DNA of 64,000 nt from an uncultured beta proteobacterium (GTDB lineage: Bacteria > Pseudomonadota > Gammaproteobacteria > Burkholderiales > Burkholderiaceae): the NCBI GenBank assembly GCA_903935355.1, contig CAIZRK010000008.1:1-64000 (forward strand), written 5' to 3'. The position numbers and the translations under genes are program-made. The first letter of the stretch is position 1. Each line of letters starts with the position of its first letter. The notes below the pieces were generated by a model that saw only the letters and a list, made by a program, of their open reading frames with translations, was not told where the DNA came from and ran no database searches. This document shows, piece by piece, positions 27,808 through 36,703 of the stretch.

Positions 27808-28380
27808 TTAAATAAATTCAGGGGCAATAAGCGCTTTAAATTTGGCTCTAAATTTTGCCAGCTTGGGCGCCACGACTGCCATGCAATAGCCTTGCCCTGG
27901 GTGCTGACGGAAATAATCTTGGTGATAATCTTCCGCCGGATAAATAGTGGGGGCTAACTCAATCTGCGTGACGATAGGCCTTGAATAAATACCTGATGCG
28001 ATGAGTTCGCCCACAATCTCATGAGCTATCTTCTCTTGTGCTTGGCTGTGCGTAAAAATCACTGAGCGGTATTGCGTGCCATGATCATTACCCTGATAGT
28101 TCAAAGTCGTAGGATCATGAATAACAAAAAAGATTTCCAATAAATCACGAAAAGAAACTATTTGGGGATCAAAGTACACATCCACAATTTCTGCATGGCC
28201 GCTCAAGCCACTACAGACAGACTCATAAGTCGGGTTAGGTCTAGCGCCACCCCCATAGCCCGAGACGACTGCTTTTACCCCAGAAATTTGCTGATAAACC
28301 GCCTCTAAGCACCAAAAACACCCCCCGCCAAGGGTGGCGCGCTCCAAGTGGCTCTCGTTTTTATGCTTGATTTCATTCAT
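27808..28380 (-). CDS. msrA: Peptide methionine-S-sulfoxide reductase MsrA
   Basis: A 190-residue enzyme that repairs methionine S-sulfoxide. The active-site motif GCFWC (C21 nucleophile, C24) is near the N-terminus; the segments YDPxxIS-like YFDPQIVSFRDLLEIFF and GNDHGTQYRSVIF define the fold. The C-terminus (PGQGYCMAVVAPKLAKFR) has one cysteine positioned as a resolving residue. It is a stand-alone MsrA without a fused MsrB. Convergent with pdxH. Confidence 0.96.
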   Translation of the reverse strand: MNEIKHKNESHLERATLGGGCFWCLEAVYQQISGVKAVVSGYGGGARPNPTYESVCSGLSGHAEIVDVYFDPQIVSFRDLLEIFFVIHDPTTLNYQGNDHGTQYRSVIFTHSQAQEKIAHEIVGELIASGIYSRPIVTQIELAPTIYPAEDYHQDYFRQHPGQGYCMAVVAPKLAKFRAKFKALIAPEFI

Positions 28381-28437
28381 GGCTTTATCCTAATGCCTTA
28401 TTCAATCGCTTGCTTGTAACCCACACGCCCAATACCC

Positions 28438-29835
28438 ATGAATCGTTTTACGCTCCAATTAGATGAAATCAAGGCAGCTTATGCTGCAGAACCCAACCCT
28501 AGTCTAGAGGTTCGACTAGAGCGTATCGGGCGCATTGAACAAATGCTCGAAGCAAACGAAGAAAAGATTTGCAAAGTACTAGAAGCCGATTTTGGGGTAC
28601 GGCATCCGCTAGAAAGTAGATTAGCAGAGTTTCAGATGGTGTATCAAGCGTGCAAATACACCCGCAAGCATCTCAAAGAGTGGCTCAAGCCTACTCTTGT
28701 AGAAACCCCACTCTCGATGGGCGCCTCCCATGCATGGACCCAAGCCCAATCGATTGGCGTGGTGGGCATCATGAGTCCTTGGAACTACCCAGTACAACTA
28801 GCACTGACACCAGCCATTGCTGCTCTTGCTGCAGGTAATCGCGTTTGGCTCAAGCCTTCAGAAAGAAGTTCGCGCACTTCAGGATTTTTAGCTAGCTTGA
28901 TTCAGGAGTACTTTCACCCTACTGAATTTTGTGTCACCACCGGAGATGCGCAAGTTGCGCAATCGTTTGCTGAACTTGCGTTTAATCATCTCTTTTTTAC
29001 TGGCTCAGAAAGCATTGGCAAAAAAGTTATGCTGGCTGCTGCAGAACATTTAACCCCAGTTACCTTAGAGTTAGGTGGCAAGTCCCCTGCCATCATTGAT
29101 ACTTCTGCCAATCTCAGAGATGCGGCAGGTAGCGTGATTTATGGGAAGTTACTAAATGGCGGTCAAACCTGCATTGCTCCAGATTATGTTTTAGTGCAAG
29201 CAAGTAATCGCGATGCCTTCATTGAGCAATTGCAGTTAGCAGCTCAAACGCAATTCTCAAGCCCTGCCCAATTAACAGGCCCCATTGATCAAGAGCAGTT
29301 ATTACGCTGGCAGCACTTAGTGCGCGATGCCGCTGATCGTGGCGCTCAAATCATTCCTTTGCTAGATTCCCAACACAGTCAATCAAATCCATTTGCGCCC
29401 GTCATCCTAGTAGATGTCTCTGAAGATGCCCTGATCATGCAAGAAGAGATCTTTGGGCCTATCTTGCCTTTGCTCACGGTTAGCGATACCTTAGCAGCCA
29501 TCGAGTTTATTAATAGAAGACCGAATCCTTTGGGCTTGTATTGGTTTGGTAAAGATAAAGCTAATCTGCAGCGTGTTTTAGATGACACTCGCTCAGGGGG
29601 TGTGACCATCAATGACACCTTATTACATGTGACTGTTGAAGGCCTACCTTTTGGTGGTATTGGCGCTAGTGGTATGGGGGCTTACCATGGCAAAGCGGGT
29701 TTTGAAACATTTAGTCATCGCAAATCTGTTTTAGAAGTACGTGGATTTTTTGGTCTCAAGCTCTTTAGCGGTACTAAGCTTGCACGCCCACCTTATGGAC
29801 CTAGGGTAGAGCGTTTGTTGCGATGGTTGCGTTGA
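28438..29835 (+). CDS. Aldehyde dehydrogenase, coniferyl-aldehyde/class 3 type
   Basis: A 465-residue NAD(P)-dependent aldehyde dehydrogenase. The catalytic pair is visible: E211 in TLELGGKSP and C245 in GGQTCIAPDY; the cofactor loop is FFTGSESIGK. The shorter N-terminus, PWNYPVQLAL and the C-terminal membrane-proximal tail (FFGLKLFSGTKLARPPYGPR) resemble class 3 enzymes annotated as coniferyl aldehyde dehydrogenase. The substrate cannot be set from sequence; fatty or aromatic aldehydes are both possible. It stands alone, divergent from msrA and convergent with leuE. Confidence 0.9.
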   Translation: MNRFTLQLDEIKAAYAAEPNPSLEVRLERIGRIEQMLEANEEKICKVLEADFGVRHPLESRLAEFQMVYQACKYTRKHLKEWLKPTLVETPLSMGASHAWTQAQSIGVVGIMSPWNYPVQLALTPAIAALAAGNRVWLKPSERSSRTSGFLASLIQEYFHPTEFCVTTGDAQVAQSFAELAFNHLFFTGSESIGKKVMLAAAEHLTPVTLELGGKSPAIIDTSANLRDAAGSVIYGKLLNGGQTCIAPDYVLVQASNRDAFIEQLQLAAQTQFSSPAQLTGPIDQEQLLRWQHLVRDAADRGAQIIPLLDSQHSQSNPFAPVILVDVSEDALIMQEEIFGPILPLLTVSDTLAAIEFINRRPNPLGLYWFGKDKANLQRVLDDTRSGGVTINDTLLHVTVEGLPFGGIGASGMGAYHGKAGFETFSHRKSVLEVRGFFGLKLFSGTKLARPPYGPRVERLLRWLR

Positions 29836-29868
29836 TTGCGATAATAATTTGTCAAATTGGAACTTGCT

Positions 29869-30534
29869 CTACAGCAGTAGTTTTCCGGCAAAGCCAATCA
29901 ATAGCACTCCAACAAAAGCCCACAGTAAGGCAGCATAACGTGGATGCTGTTCAAAGTATTTTAAAAAGAATTGCCCAGTAAAAATCAAGCCTATTAAATA
30001 AGTCATACTTAAAAACTGCAAGACAGTTGCTAGATATAAAAAGGTTTGTAACGGATGCGTATAAGCTGGTTGTATGAATTGCGCAAAAAAAGACACAAAG
30101 AAAAAGATTGATTTAGGATTGGTTAAAGATAAGGTCAAGGCTGCTAGCGTAGGATGCACACTGTCTAAGTAATTGTTACTTTTAAGTACATCAATTACCT
30201 GGGTAGATTTTTTCCAGCGCTCCATACCAACCCGAATTAAGCTATATCCCATAAAGGCCAGATATACCGCACCTAAAGTTCGCAAAATATTAAAAATAAC
30301 CGGCGAAGAATTTAGCAAAGTGGCAGCGCCCAACGCAACCGCTATCATCAAAATGGCATCGCCAATGAAGATTCCGAATGCAGCCCAGGCACCTGCTTGC
30401 CAGCCCCTACGCGAAGTAATCGTTAAGACATAAAGTGAGTTTGGGCCCGGAAACAAGATCGTAAGGATAGTTCCCAGCAGGTAAGTGGGGAAATCAATAA
30501 TGCCGAAATTTGAGGGTGTGAAAAGCCATTCCAT
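29869..30534 (-). CDS. leuE: Leucine/neutral amino acid exporter, LysE family (LeuE-like)
   Basis: A 221-residue RhtB/LysE-family exporter with six predicted helices. The N-terminal TYLLGTILTILFPGPNSLYVL contains the family PGPN signature, followed by GDAILMIAVALGAA and a C-terminal half with LSLTNPKSIFFFVSFFAQF. The opening resembles E. coli LeuE. Such proteins expel leucine or related amino acids. It is isolated between the aldehyde dehydrogenase and the helicase, so the substrate is inferred from similarity alone. Confidence 0.85.
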   Translation of the reverse strand: MEWLFTPSNFGIIDFPTYLLGTILTILFPGPNSLYVLTITSRRGWQAGAWAAFGIFIGDAILMIAVALGAATLLNSSPVIFNILRTLGAVYLAFMGYSLIRVGMERWKKSTQVIDVLKSNNYLDSVHPTLAALTLSLTNPKSIFFFVSFFAQFIQPAYTHPLQTFLYLATVLQFLSMTYLIGLIFTGQFFLKYFEQHPRYAALLWAFVGVLLIGFAGKLLL

Positions 30535-30687
30535 CGAGATATGATAATTAATTTGGGGAAAACCCTTGCATTAATCTTCTTAAAATGTCAAAATAAGAGG
30601 CTTTTTCAAGCAATTTGATTCATCGCCCCCAGCTATATTTCAGCAAGTAGTTTAGAAGTCATAAACACTTAACGCTGCCGCTTGTCT

Positions 30688-30732
30688 GATGGTCGATGCC
30701 TTTGACCATCGCACTCAAAAAAACAAAGAGTG
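30688..30732 (+). other. Two tandem hairpins in the leader of the RhlE-type helicase
   Basis: GATGGTC-N9-GACCATC (30688-30710) is followed two bases later by CACTC-N11-GAGTG (30712-30732), then GGAGAC. They lie in the roughly 190-base leader before the helicase gene. Many cold-inducible RNA helicases are controlled through structured leaders. Here only the hairpins are observed; regulation is inferred. Confidence 0.45.
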
Positions 30733-30771
30733 TACATACGGAGACATCCTTTAACAGGGATGAGTAATAGC

Positions 30772-32325
30772 ATGACTTTTTCTAAAGAAACTAAACACGA
30801 GTCCGCGGACTCAAAGCAAACTGGAGATTCATTTCAGTCTTTTGGCTTAGCAGCCTCACTTCTTAAAAACGTTGCTGACTTGGGTTTTACCCAAGCCACC
30901 GAAGTTCAGGCTCAGGTTATTCCTGCAGCGCTGACTGGGGTTGATTTATTGGTCAGCAGCCAAACCGGTAGCGGCAAAACCGCAGCCTTTTTATTGCCTT
31001 TAATTAATCAACTGATTGAAGAAATTCCTAAAAACTCACCTGCACCAGGTCGCGCACAACCTAAAGTATTAGTGCTCTGCCCTACCCGTGAATTAGCTCA
31101 ACAGGTTACCGCCGATGCAGTGAACTTAGTTCGCGGCCTTAAAGGTATCCGTATCGCTACGATTATGGGTGGTATGCCTTATGGCAAGCAGATCCAAGCT
31201 CTAAAAGGCGCATCCTTAGTGGTGGCGACCCCAGGACGTTTGCTCGACTTGTGCGATAGCAAAGCCATTCACTTAACAGATGTAAAACAACTCGTGATAG
31301 ATGAAGCTGATCGCATGCTTGACATGGGATTTGCTGACGATCTCGAAGCAATCGACAAACGCTGTTCTGGTCGTAACCAAACTTTAATGTTCTCTGCTAC
31401 TTTTGCGCCAAAAATTATGTCTTTGGCAAATGAGTTAACGACTAACGCTAAACGTATTGAGCTTGCTCATGCTGGCGATAAGCATGCCAATATTGAGCAG
31501 AAGTTACATTGGGCTGATAGCACATCGCATAAACATAAAATGCTTGAACACATTTTGGCGGATGCCTCTTTGGACCAAGCAGTGGTATTTGCTAGCACCC
31601 AAGTTGAAAGTGAAAAAATTGCTGACACTTTGCGTGCTAACGGTTACGAAGCAAGCGCCTTACATGGTGCCATGCCTCAAGCTGTTCGCATGCGTCGTCT
31701 TGAGTCCCTTCGTAAAGGTCATACCAAGATTTTGGTAGCAACTGATGTGGCTGCTCGCGGCATCGATGTGCCTCGTATTAGTCACGTGATTAACTTTGGC
31801 TTGCCCATGAAACCAGAAGACTATACGCACCGCATTGGTAGAACGGGACGTGCTGGTCGTAATGGAGTTGCAATCACCTTGGTTGAACATCGTGATCGTG
31901 CCAAGATTCGTAATATTGAGCGTTTTACACAGCAAGATATCGTTGCCTCAGTTATCGCTGGTCTTGAGCCACAAGCTAAACCTAGCTTTGGTGGCGGTGG
32001 TGGTCGCTCTGGTGGTGGCGGTGGTGGTGGTCGCTCTAGTGGTGGCGGTGGCCGTTATGGCTCTGGCGCACGTTCAGAATCTCGTTCTGGCGGCGGTGGC
32101 GGCAATCGCTCTGGCAACCATTACGAATCACGTTCATCGGATTCTCGTCCAGCATCTGCCGGTGACTCACGTCCAGGCAACCGTTTTGCAGATTCACGTC
32201 CTGCACGCTCTGCGGATTCACGTCCAAGTAGTGGCAACCGTTCTGGCGACTCGCGTCCGTCTGCTGGCCCCCGTTTTGCTAAACCCAAAACTGGTGGTCA
32301 ACGTAGAAACTTCAGCGGTAGTTAA
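30772..32325 (+). CDS. rhlE: DEAD-box ATP-dependent RNA helicase, RhlE type
   Basis: A protein of about 517 residues. It has the RecA-like helicase core: Q-motif FGLAASLLKNVADLGF, SQTGSGKTAA, PTRELAQQ, VIDEADRMLDMGF, SAT, and HRIGRTGRAGR. A long low-complexity tail follows: Gly/Arg/Ser blocks (GGGGRSGGGGG) and repeated DSRP units (five or more), typical RNA-binding, disordered tails of RhlE enzymes. ATGs at 30730, 30760 and 30772 share the frame; the choice is uncertain. Likely roles are ribosome assembly and RNA turnover, especially in the cold. ubiC follows after two bases but is probably unrelated in function. Confidence 0.93.
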   Translation: MTFSKETKHESADSKQTGDSFQSFGLAASLLKNVADLGFTQATEVQAQVIPAALTGVDLLVSSQTGSGKTAAFLLPLINQLIEEIPKNSPAPGRAQPKVLVLCPTRELAQQVTADAVNLVRGLKGIRIATIMGGMPYGKQIQALKGASLVVATPGRLLDLCDSKAIHLTDVKQLVIDEADRMLDMGFADDLEAIDKRCSGRNQTLMFSATFAPKIMSLANELTTNAKRIELAHAGDKHANIEQKLHWADSTSHKHKMLEHILADASLDQAVVFASTQVESEKIADTLRANGYEASALHGAMPQAVRMRRLESLRKGHTKILVATDVAARGIDVPRISHVINFGLPMKPEDYTHRIGRTGRAGRNGVAITLVEHRDRAKIRNIERFTQQDIVASVIAGLEPQAKPSFGGGGGRSGGGGGGGRSSGGGGRYGSGARSESRSGGGGGNRSGNHYESRSSDSRPASAGDSRPGNRFADSRPARSADSRPSSGNRSGDSRPSAGPRFAKPKTGGQRRNFSGS

Positions 32326-32327
32326 AC

Positions 32328-32903
32328 ATGTCTCACCGTAGTCGTCTCCGTTCTATATGGAATCGAGTCGATTCCGGTGAACTACATCAAGCGCCACGCA
32401 AGTGGCAGTCTTGGTTAAGCGACACTGGATCTTTAACCCAAAAAATTGAGCGGGCTATCGGCCACAAACTAGAAGTATTAGTTCTGAAAGATTCCCGCCA
32501 AAACCTCAATAGCGACGAAAGTCGCTATTTTCATTTCAGAATCAGACGCTGTCGGGTGCGCGAAGTATTACTTTGTTTAAACCAAGTACCGCTCGTGATG
32601 GCTCATAGCATCATTCCCACTACTAGTTCGTGTGGTAGTAATCACCCCATACTGCGTTTAGGCAAACGCCCTTTGGGAGCAGTGTTGTTTGCTAAGACTC
32701 ATCAGCACAGCAAACAAAAAGCGCGGCGTGAGATAGCCCATTTAGATCAGCACAATGTTCTTTGGAAAAAAAGCGCTAAAAGGTATCCCGACCTACCATC
32801 ACCAGTTTGGGGCCGGCGTACTCTCTATAGCTTAAAAGGCCGCCCCTTGCTAGTAACTGAAATATTTTTACCTAGCCTACTGAGCTATCAAGCCAAATCT
32901 TAG
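32328..32903 (+). CDS. ubiC: Chorismate--pyruvate lyase
   Basis: A 191-residue enzyme that removes pyruvate from chorismate to give 4-hydroxybenzoate, the first ubiquinone step. Family landmarks in order: WLSDTGSLTQKI near the start, VREVLLCLNQVPLVMAHSIIP in the middle, LGKRPLGAVLF and the C-terminal WGRRTLYSLKGRPLLVTEIFLP, which includes the glutamate that contacts the product. Identity is clear from this order. It follows the helicase gene directly and overlaps the 3' end of the convergent hemD by 32 bases. Confidence 0.9.
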   Translation: MSHRSRLRSIWNRVDSGELHQAPRKWQSWLSDTGSLTQKIERAIGHKLEVLVLKDSRQNLNSDESRYFHFRIRRCRVREVLLCLNQVPLVMAHSIIPTTSSCGSNHPILRLGKRPLGAVLFAKTHQHSKQKARREIAHLDQHNVLWKKSAKRYPDLPSPVWGRRTLYSLKGRPLLVTEIFLPSLLSYQAKS

Positions 32904-33705
32904 CTGCCTCAATTAATGCAGTATCTCCTGGCTCGCTAGTAAATACCTCACCAAATCCAATCTGCTCAGCCGCATCAGCAATCTGATGATGTGAACAGAT
33001 GGCGCTAGCCGTATGTAATGTTTGTAAGAATTGATCTTTCATTACCTTACCCAAGTAACGGACTGCCTCGGACGAAGTTAGCAACCACAGCGACTGAGAA
33101 AAATCCATCTCTTGAATAGCTTCCCAGACTGGGCTATCCAAATCCAAAGGGACTCTGGAATAAACCGAAATCGGCTCGATGCTAGCGCCGGCTTTCTTGA
33201 GGGTATCGGCTAACCATTCTCGCCCACCCTCACCTTTAAAAATAACGACTTTACGTCCAACCCAATCCCAATTGCGTTTTTGCAACTCTAACCAAAGTCC
33301 TTCAGAGTCCCATTGCTCATGGTGTTGGGGAATAATAATGGAAGTAGATGAACCAGCCAAGCCAATGCCATGGTTGCGCAATGCCTGCTCACTGCTACCG
33401 CCCATAACACCAATTGGAATCGGTTTTTTAGCCAACTCATCCCAAGACCTTTTGAGTAAACGCATAACGCATTCAATCGCATTGGGACTAACAAAGATCG
33501 CTAGGTCAGCATCGCTTAAGGCCACAGTGATGTGCTCAGTAAGTTGGTCATCATTTTTAGGAACGATGGTGAGTAAGGGTAAAGAGATGATTTTTGGAAA
33601 ATCTTGTCTACTGACCTCGCTATTGAGCAAACTCGCATTGAGCAACTCCAGCAATTGTTGCGCTTGCCCGCTAGGACGAGTGATCACAATGGTCTTGGTA
33701 CTCAT
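32872..33705 (-). CDS. hemD: Uroporphyrinogen-III synthase
   Basis: A 277-residue HemD that cyclises hydroxymethylbilane to uroporphyrinogen III in haem and corrin synthesis. HemD sequences vary widely. The call rests on the opening TIVITRPSGQA, the central FKGEGGREWLADTLKKAG, YSRVPLD, and LWLLTSSEAVRYL, which follow the family, and on its position right after hemC. The ATG at 33705 starts the conserved strand; an earlier in-frame Met at 33732 would overlap hemC. Haem supply fits the cytochrome b subunit NarI and the globin encoded further along. Confidence 0.92.
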   Translation of the reverse strand: MSTKTIVITRPSGQAQQLLELLNASLLNSEVSRQDFPKIISLPLLTIVPKNDDQLTEHITVALSDADLAIFVSPNAIECVMRLLKRSWDELAKKPIPIGVMGGSSEQALRNHGIGLAGSSTSIIIPQHHEQWDSEGLWLELQKRNWDWVGRKVVIFKGEGGREWLADTLKKAGASIEPISVYSRVPLDLDSPVWEAIQEMDFSQSLWLLTSSEAVRYLGKVMKDQFLQTLHTASAICSHHQIADAAEQIGFGEVFTSEPGDTALIEAAKIWLDSSVG

Positions 33706-33715
33706 CTTGCTTAAC

Positions 33716-34684
33716 TTACTTTGGCAAGCCATGAGGCAATAAACTCACCGCGCCCTGCGCAATTAAATCTTGCGCAACAGCCAAGCCTAAAGCTTCTGCA
33801 TCAGCCACCGTTGTTACCAATGATTGGGCATTAGCAAGGCAAATAGCAGAGCCATCGACACTGGCAACAAAGGACCGAATATGCATCTGATCTTGATCCC
33901 AAGAGGCGTAAGCAGCTAAAGGCACTTCACATGAACCGCCTAATTGACGCGATACCATCCGCTCGGCAGAAACGGCCAATAAGGTCGATAGGTCATTGAG
34001 TGGAGCAAGCCATTGCTTAATGTCAGGGTGCTTACACAAGGTTTCAATTCCGAGGGCACCTTGACCAGCAGCGGGGGTATAGGGGTCAAAGGGCAGCAAA
34101 GCTTTGATACGCACCTCAAGGCCTAAACGCTTTAAACCGGCGGCGGCCAAAATAATGGCTTGATATTGGCCACGATCAAGCTTTGCCATACGAGTATCTA
34201 AATTACCTCTTAAGGGCACAATCTCTAGATGAGGGAAATGGGCTCGCAAAACTGATTCACGGCGTAAGCTAGAAGTACCTACTACTGCGCCGATAGGCAG
34301 ATTTTCTAGGCTGTCATAGTCATTCGATACAAAGGCATCTCGGGCATCTTCTCGCGCCATCACACAACTTAAATCGAAGCCTTCTGGCATCACCATCGGC
34401 ACATCCTTTAGCGAATGAACCGCCAAATCAGCGCGCCCATCCTCTAAGGCAGCCTCGAGTTCTTTGACAAAGAGGCCTTTACCACCAACCTTGGACAGGG
34501 CCCTATCTAAGATTTGATCCCCTCGGGTAGTCATACCCAATATCTGGACATCGCAGTCTGGATAACACTTTTTAAGGCAATCTCGCACATGTTCGGCCTG
34601 CCACATGGCAAGACGGCTCTCCCGAGAAGCAATAATTAAGCGCCTTGGGGTACTCAGGGGGGTAGAAATATGGGTTTGGGACAT
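33716..34684 (-). CDS. hemC: Porphobilinogen deaminase (hydroxymethylbilane synthase)
   Basis: A 322-residue enzyme that links four porphobilinogens. It has the opening [19 protein letters not shown], the catalytic segment LKDVP, [12 protein letters not shown] [11 protein letters not shown], and the dipyrromethane cofactor cysteine in [12 protein letters not shown]. The frame is open to 34759, which would collide with argH; the ATG at 34684 gives the normal length. hemD follows 10 bases downstream. Divergent from argH, with 43 bases between the two start codons, so promoters for both lie in that gap or in the coding ends. Confidence 0.96.
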   Translation of the reverse strand: MSQTHISTPLSTPRRLIIASRESRLAMWQAEHVRDCLKKCYPDCDVQILGMTTRGDQILDRALSKVGGKGLFVKELEAALEDGRADLAVHSLKDVPMVMPEGFDLSCVMAREDARDAFVSNDYDSLENLPIGAVVGTSSLRRESVLRAHFPHLEIVPLRGNLDTRMAKLDRGQYQAIILAAAGLKRLGLEVRIKALLPFDPYTPAAGQGALGIETLCKHPDIKQWLAPLNDLSTLLAVSAERMVSRQLGGSCEVPLAAYASWDQDQMHIRSFVASVDGSAICLANAQSLVTTVADAEALGLAVAQDLIAQGAVSLLPHGLPK

Positions 34685-34727
34685 AACATTTAAAATAATC
34701 AAAGACCTACACCAATATACTGTGTTT

Positions 34728-36146
34728 ATGAGCTCATCAAAAAATTCCTTAGCCAACAAAGCCCAAGCTTGGTCGGCTCGTTTTACCGAACCCGTTGACG
34801 AACTGGTACAGCGCTATACCGCGTCTATCGGTTTTGATCAACGTTTTGCCCTAGTCGACATTGCAGGATCTTTGGCGCACGCCCAAATGCTGGCTGATAA
34901 AAAGATTATTAGCGCCCAGGATTTAGCGGATATTCAAAGGGGAATGGCGCAAATTGAGACAGAAATCCAAGCGGGGCAATTTAATTGGCAACTGGCCTTA
35001 GAGGATGTCCATCTTAATATAGAGGCCCGCTTAACCGAATTAGTGGGTGATGCAGGCAAGCGTCTTCACACTGGTCGGTCACGCAATGACCAAGTCGCTA
35101 CTGATTTACGTTTGTGGTTGCGTGCTAGCGTAGATGAAATCACCCTCTCTTTAAAAACCTTGCGCGAGGCTCTCTTAGATCTGGCCCAAAAGCATGCCGG
35201 CACAATCATGCCAGGTCATACGCATCTGCAAGTTGCTCAGCCCATTACTTTTGGTCATCACCTGATGGCCTATTTTGAAATGTTTAGCCGTGATGCCAGC
35301 CGCTTAGCCGATTTACGCGCTCGCTTTAATCATCTGCCATTAGGTGCAGCTGCTTTAGCTGGCACTACCTATCCAATTGATCGTGAGCAAGTAGCCCGTG
35401 CTTTAGGATTTGATGGTATCTGTAATAATTCTTTAGATGCTGTATCAGATCGTGATTTTGCTATCGAGTTCTGCGCTTTTGCTGCTATTTTGATGATGCA
35501 TGTCTCGCGCTTATCCGAAGAGCTTGTGCTTTGGCTTAGCCCACGCTTTGGATTTATTGATTTACCAGATCGCTTTTGTACTGGCAGCTCGATCATGCCG
35601 CAAAAGAAAAATCCTGATGTTCCAGAATTAGCGCGTGGTAAGACTGGTCGCGTCTATGGTGACCTGATCGCCCTGCTTACTTTGATGAAGAGCCAACCGC
35701 TGGCCTACAACAAAGATAATCAAGAAGATAAAGAGCCGCTCTTTGATGCGGTTGATACCGTACAAGATACCTTGCGCATCTTTGCTGACATGGTGCCCCA
35801 TATTGAAGTGAAAGCGGATGTCATGAAAGCTGCTGCGCAAGAAGGTTTTGCCACTGCCACGGACTTAGCAGACTACCTTGTTAAAAAAGGTTTGGCTTTT
35901 AGAGATGCCCATGAAGCTGTAGCACATGCCGTTAAAGCTTGCGTTGGCAGAGCTTGCATGTTAACTGACCTTAGCCTCTCAGAATTGCGCTTTGCCTGTG
36001 GATTGGATAATCGCCCTGAGCTGATGGGCGATGATGTTTTTGCTTTATTGACCGTAGAAGGCTCAGTAAATTCAAGGGTGCATGCTGGCGGAACAGCGCC
36101 TGCTCAAGTGCTTGCAGCAATTAAGCAGGGTCGGGCTGATCTTTAG
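34728..36146 (+). CDS. argH: Argininosuccinate lyase
   Basis: A 472-residue enzyme for the last step of arginine synthesis, releasing fumarate from argininosuccinate. It has the fumarase-superfamily signature [12 protein letters not shown], the conserved [13 protein letters not shown] and the third region [19 protein letters not shown]. The frame opens upstream at 34605, but the ATG at 34728 gives the standard N-terminus. Arginine is also a substrate for the cyanophycin synthetase encoded earlier. The TRAP genes follow after five bases on the same strand, which may only reflect compaction. Confidence 0.97.
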   Translation: MSSSKNSLANKAQAWSARFTEPVDELVQRYTASIGFDQRFALVDIAGSLAHAQMLADKKIISAQDLADIQRGMAQIETEIQAGQFNWQLALEDVHLNIEARLTELVGDAGKRLHTGRSRNDQVATDLRLWLRASVDEITLSLKTLREALLDLAQKHAGTIMPGHTHLQVAQPITFGHHLMAYFEMFSRDASRLADLRARFNHLPLGAAALAGTTYPIDREQVARALGFDGICNNSLDAVSDRDFAIEFCAFAAILMMHVSRLSEELVLWLSPRFGFIDLPDRFCTGSSIMPQKKNPDVPELARGKTGRVYGDLIALLTLMKSQPLAYNKDNQEDKEPLFDAVDTVQDTLRIFADMVPHIEVKADVMKAAAQEGFATATDLADYLVKKGLAFRDAHEAVAHAVKACVGRACMLTDLSLSELRFACGLDNRPELMGDDVFALLTVEGSVNSRVHAGGTAPAQVLAAIKQGRADL

Positions 36147-36151
36147 TTTGC

Positions 36152-36703
36152 ATGCAGTTCTGGGCAAAACTCTCCTCGTGTATTGATCAAATAAACCAAT
36201 GGCTGGGCAAGGCAGCGAGCATCATGATTTTGCTATCTTGCTTTGTATCTGCGTCTAATGCCTTACTGCGCTACAGTTTAGATATCAGCAATAACTGGCC
36301 CCTCGAACTACAGTGGTATCTCTTTGCTAGCGCTGTCATGCTTGGCGCCTCATATACCCTCAAACGCAACGAACATGTCCGGGTTGATCTAATTTATTCA
36401 CAACTGTCAGACCGAGGTCGTGTTTGGGTAGACCTGTTTGGACTGAGCTTATTTTTAATGCCTGCCTGTCTTTTATTTACTTGGCTGTCTTGGACCACGC
36501 TGTTTTATCCATCTTGGTTAGTGTCTGAGCACTCAGCAAATGCTGGCGGTTTAGCACGCTATCCAATTAAGTTTGTAGTGCCTTTTGGATTTTTCATGCT
36601 TAGCCTTCAAGGCCTTTCTGAAATCATCAAACGGATTGGTATGCTGCAAGGGAAAAATACCCTTCCTACTGCTGACTTTAAATACGAAAAGCCCATGCAA
36701 TGA
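36152..36703 (+). CDS. dctQ: TRAP transporter small permease DctQ
   Basis: A 183-residue membrane protein with four predicted helices and the DctQ landmarks NALLRYSLDISNNWPLELQWYLF and TLKRNEHVRVDLIYSQL. It is the small membrane subunit of a sodium-driven TRAP uptake system. It overlaps dctM by four bases (ATGA), so the two are translationally coupled. No periplasmic binding protein (DctP) is encoded beside them, which is unusual; it may lie elsewhere in the genome. Confidence 0.93.
   Translation: MQFWAKLSSCIDQINQWLGKAASIMILLSCFVSASNALLRYSLDISNNWPLELQWYLFASAVMLGASYTLKRNEHVRVDLIYSQLSDRGRVWVDLFGLSLFLMPACLLFTWLSWTTLFYPSWLVSEHSANAGGLARYPIKFVVPFGFFMLSLQGLSEIIKRIGMLQGKNTLPTADFKYEKPMQ

Noticed and set aside
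31835-32341. A 168-codon plus-strand frame rich in Val, Ala and Leu
   Set aside because: It is the shifted frame of the Gly-rich helicase tail; its repeats mirror the real frame.
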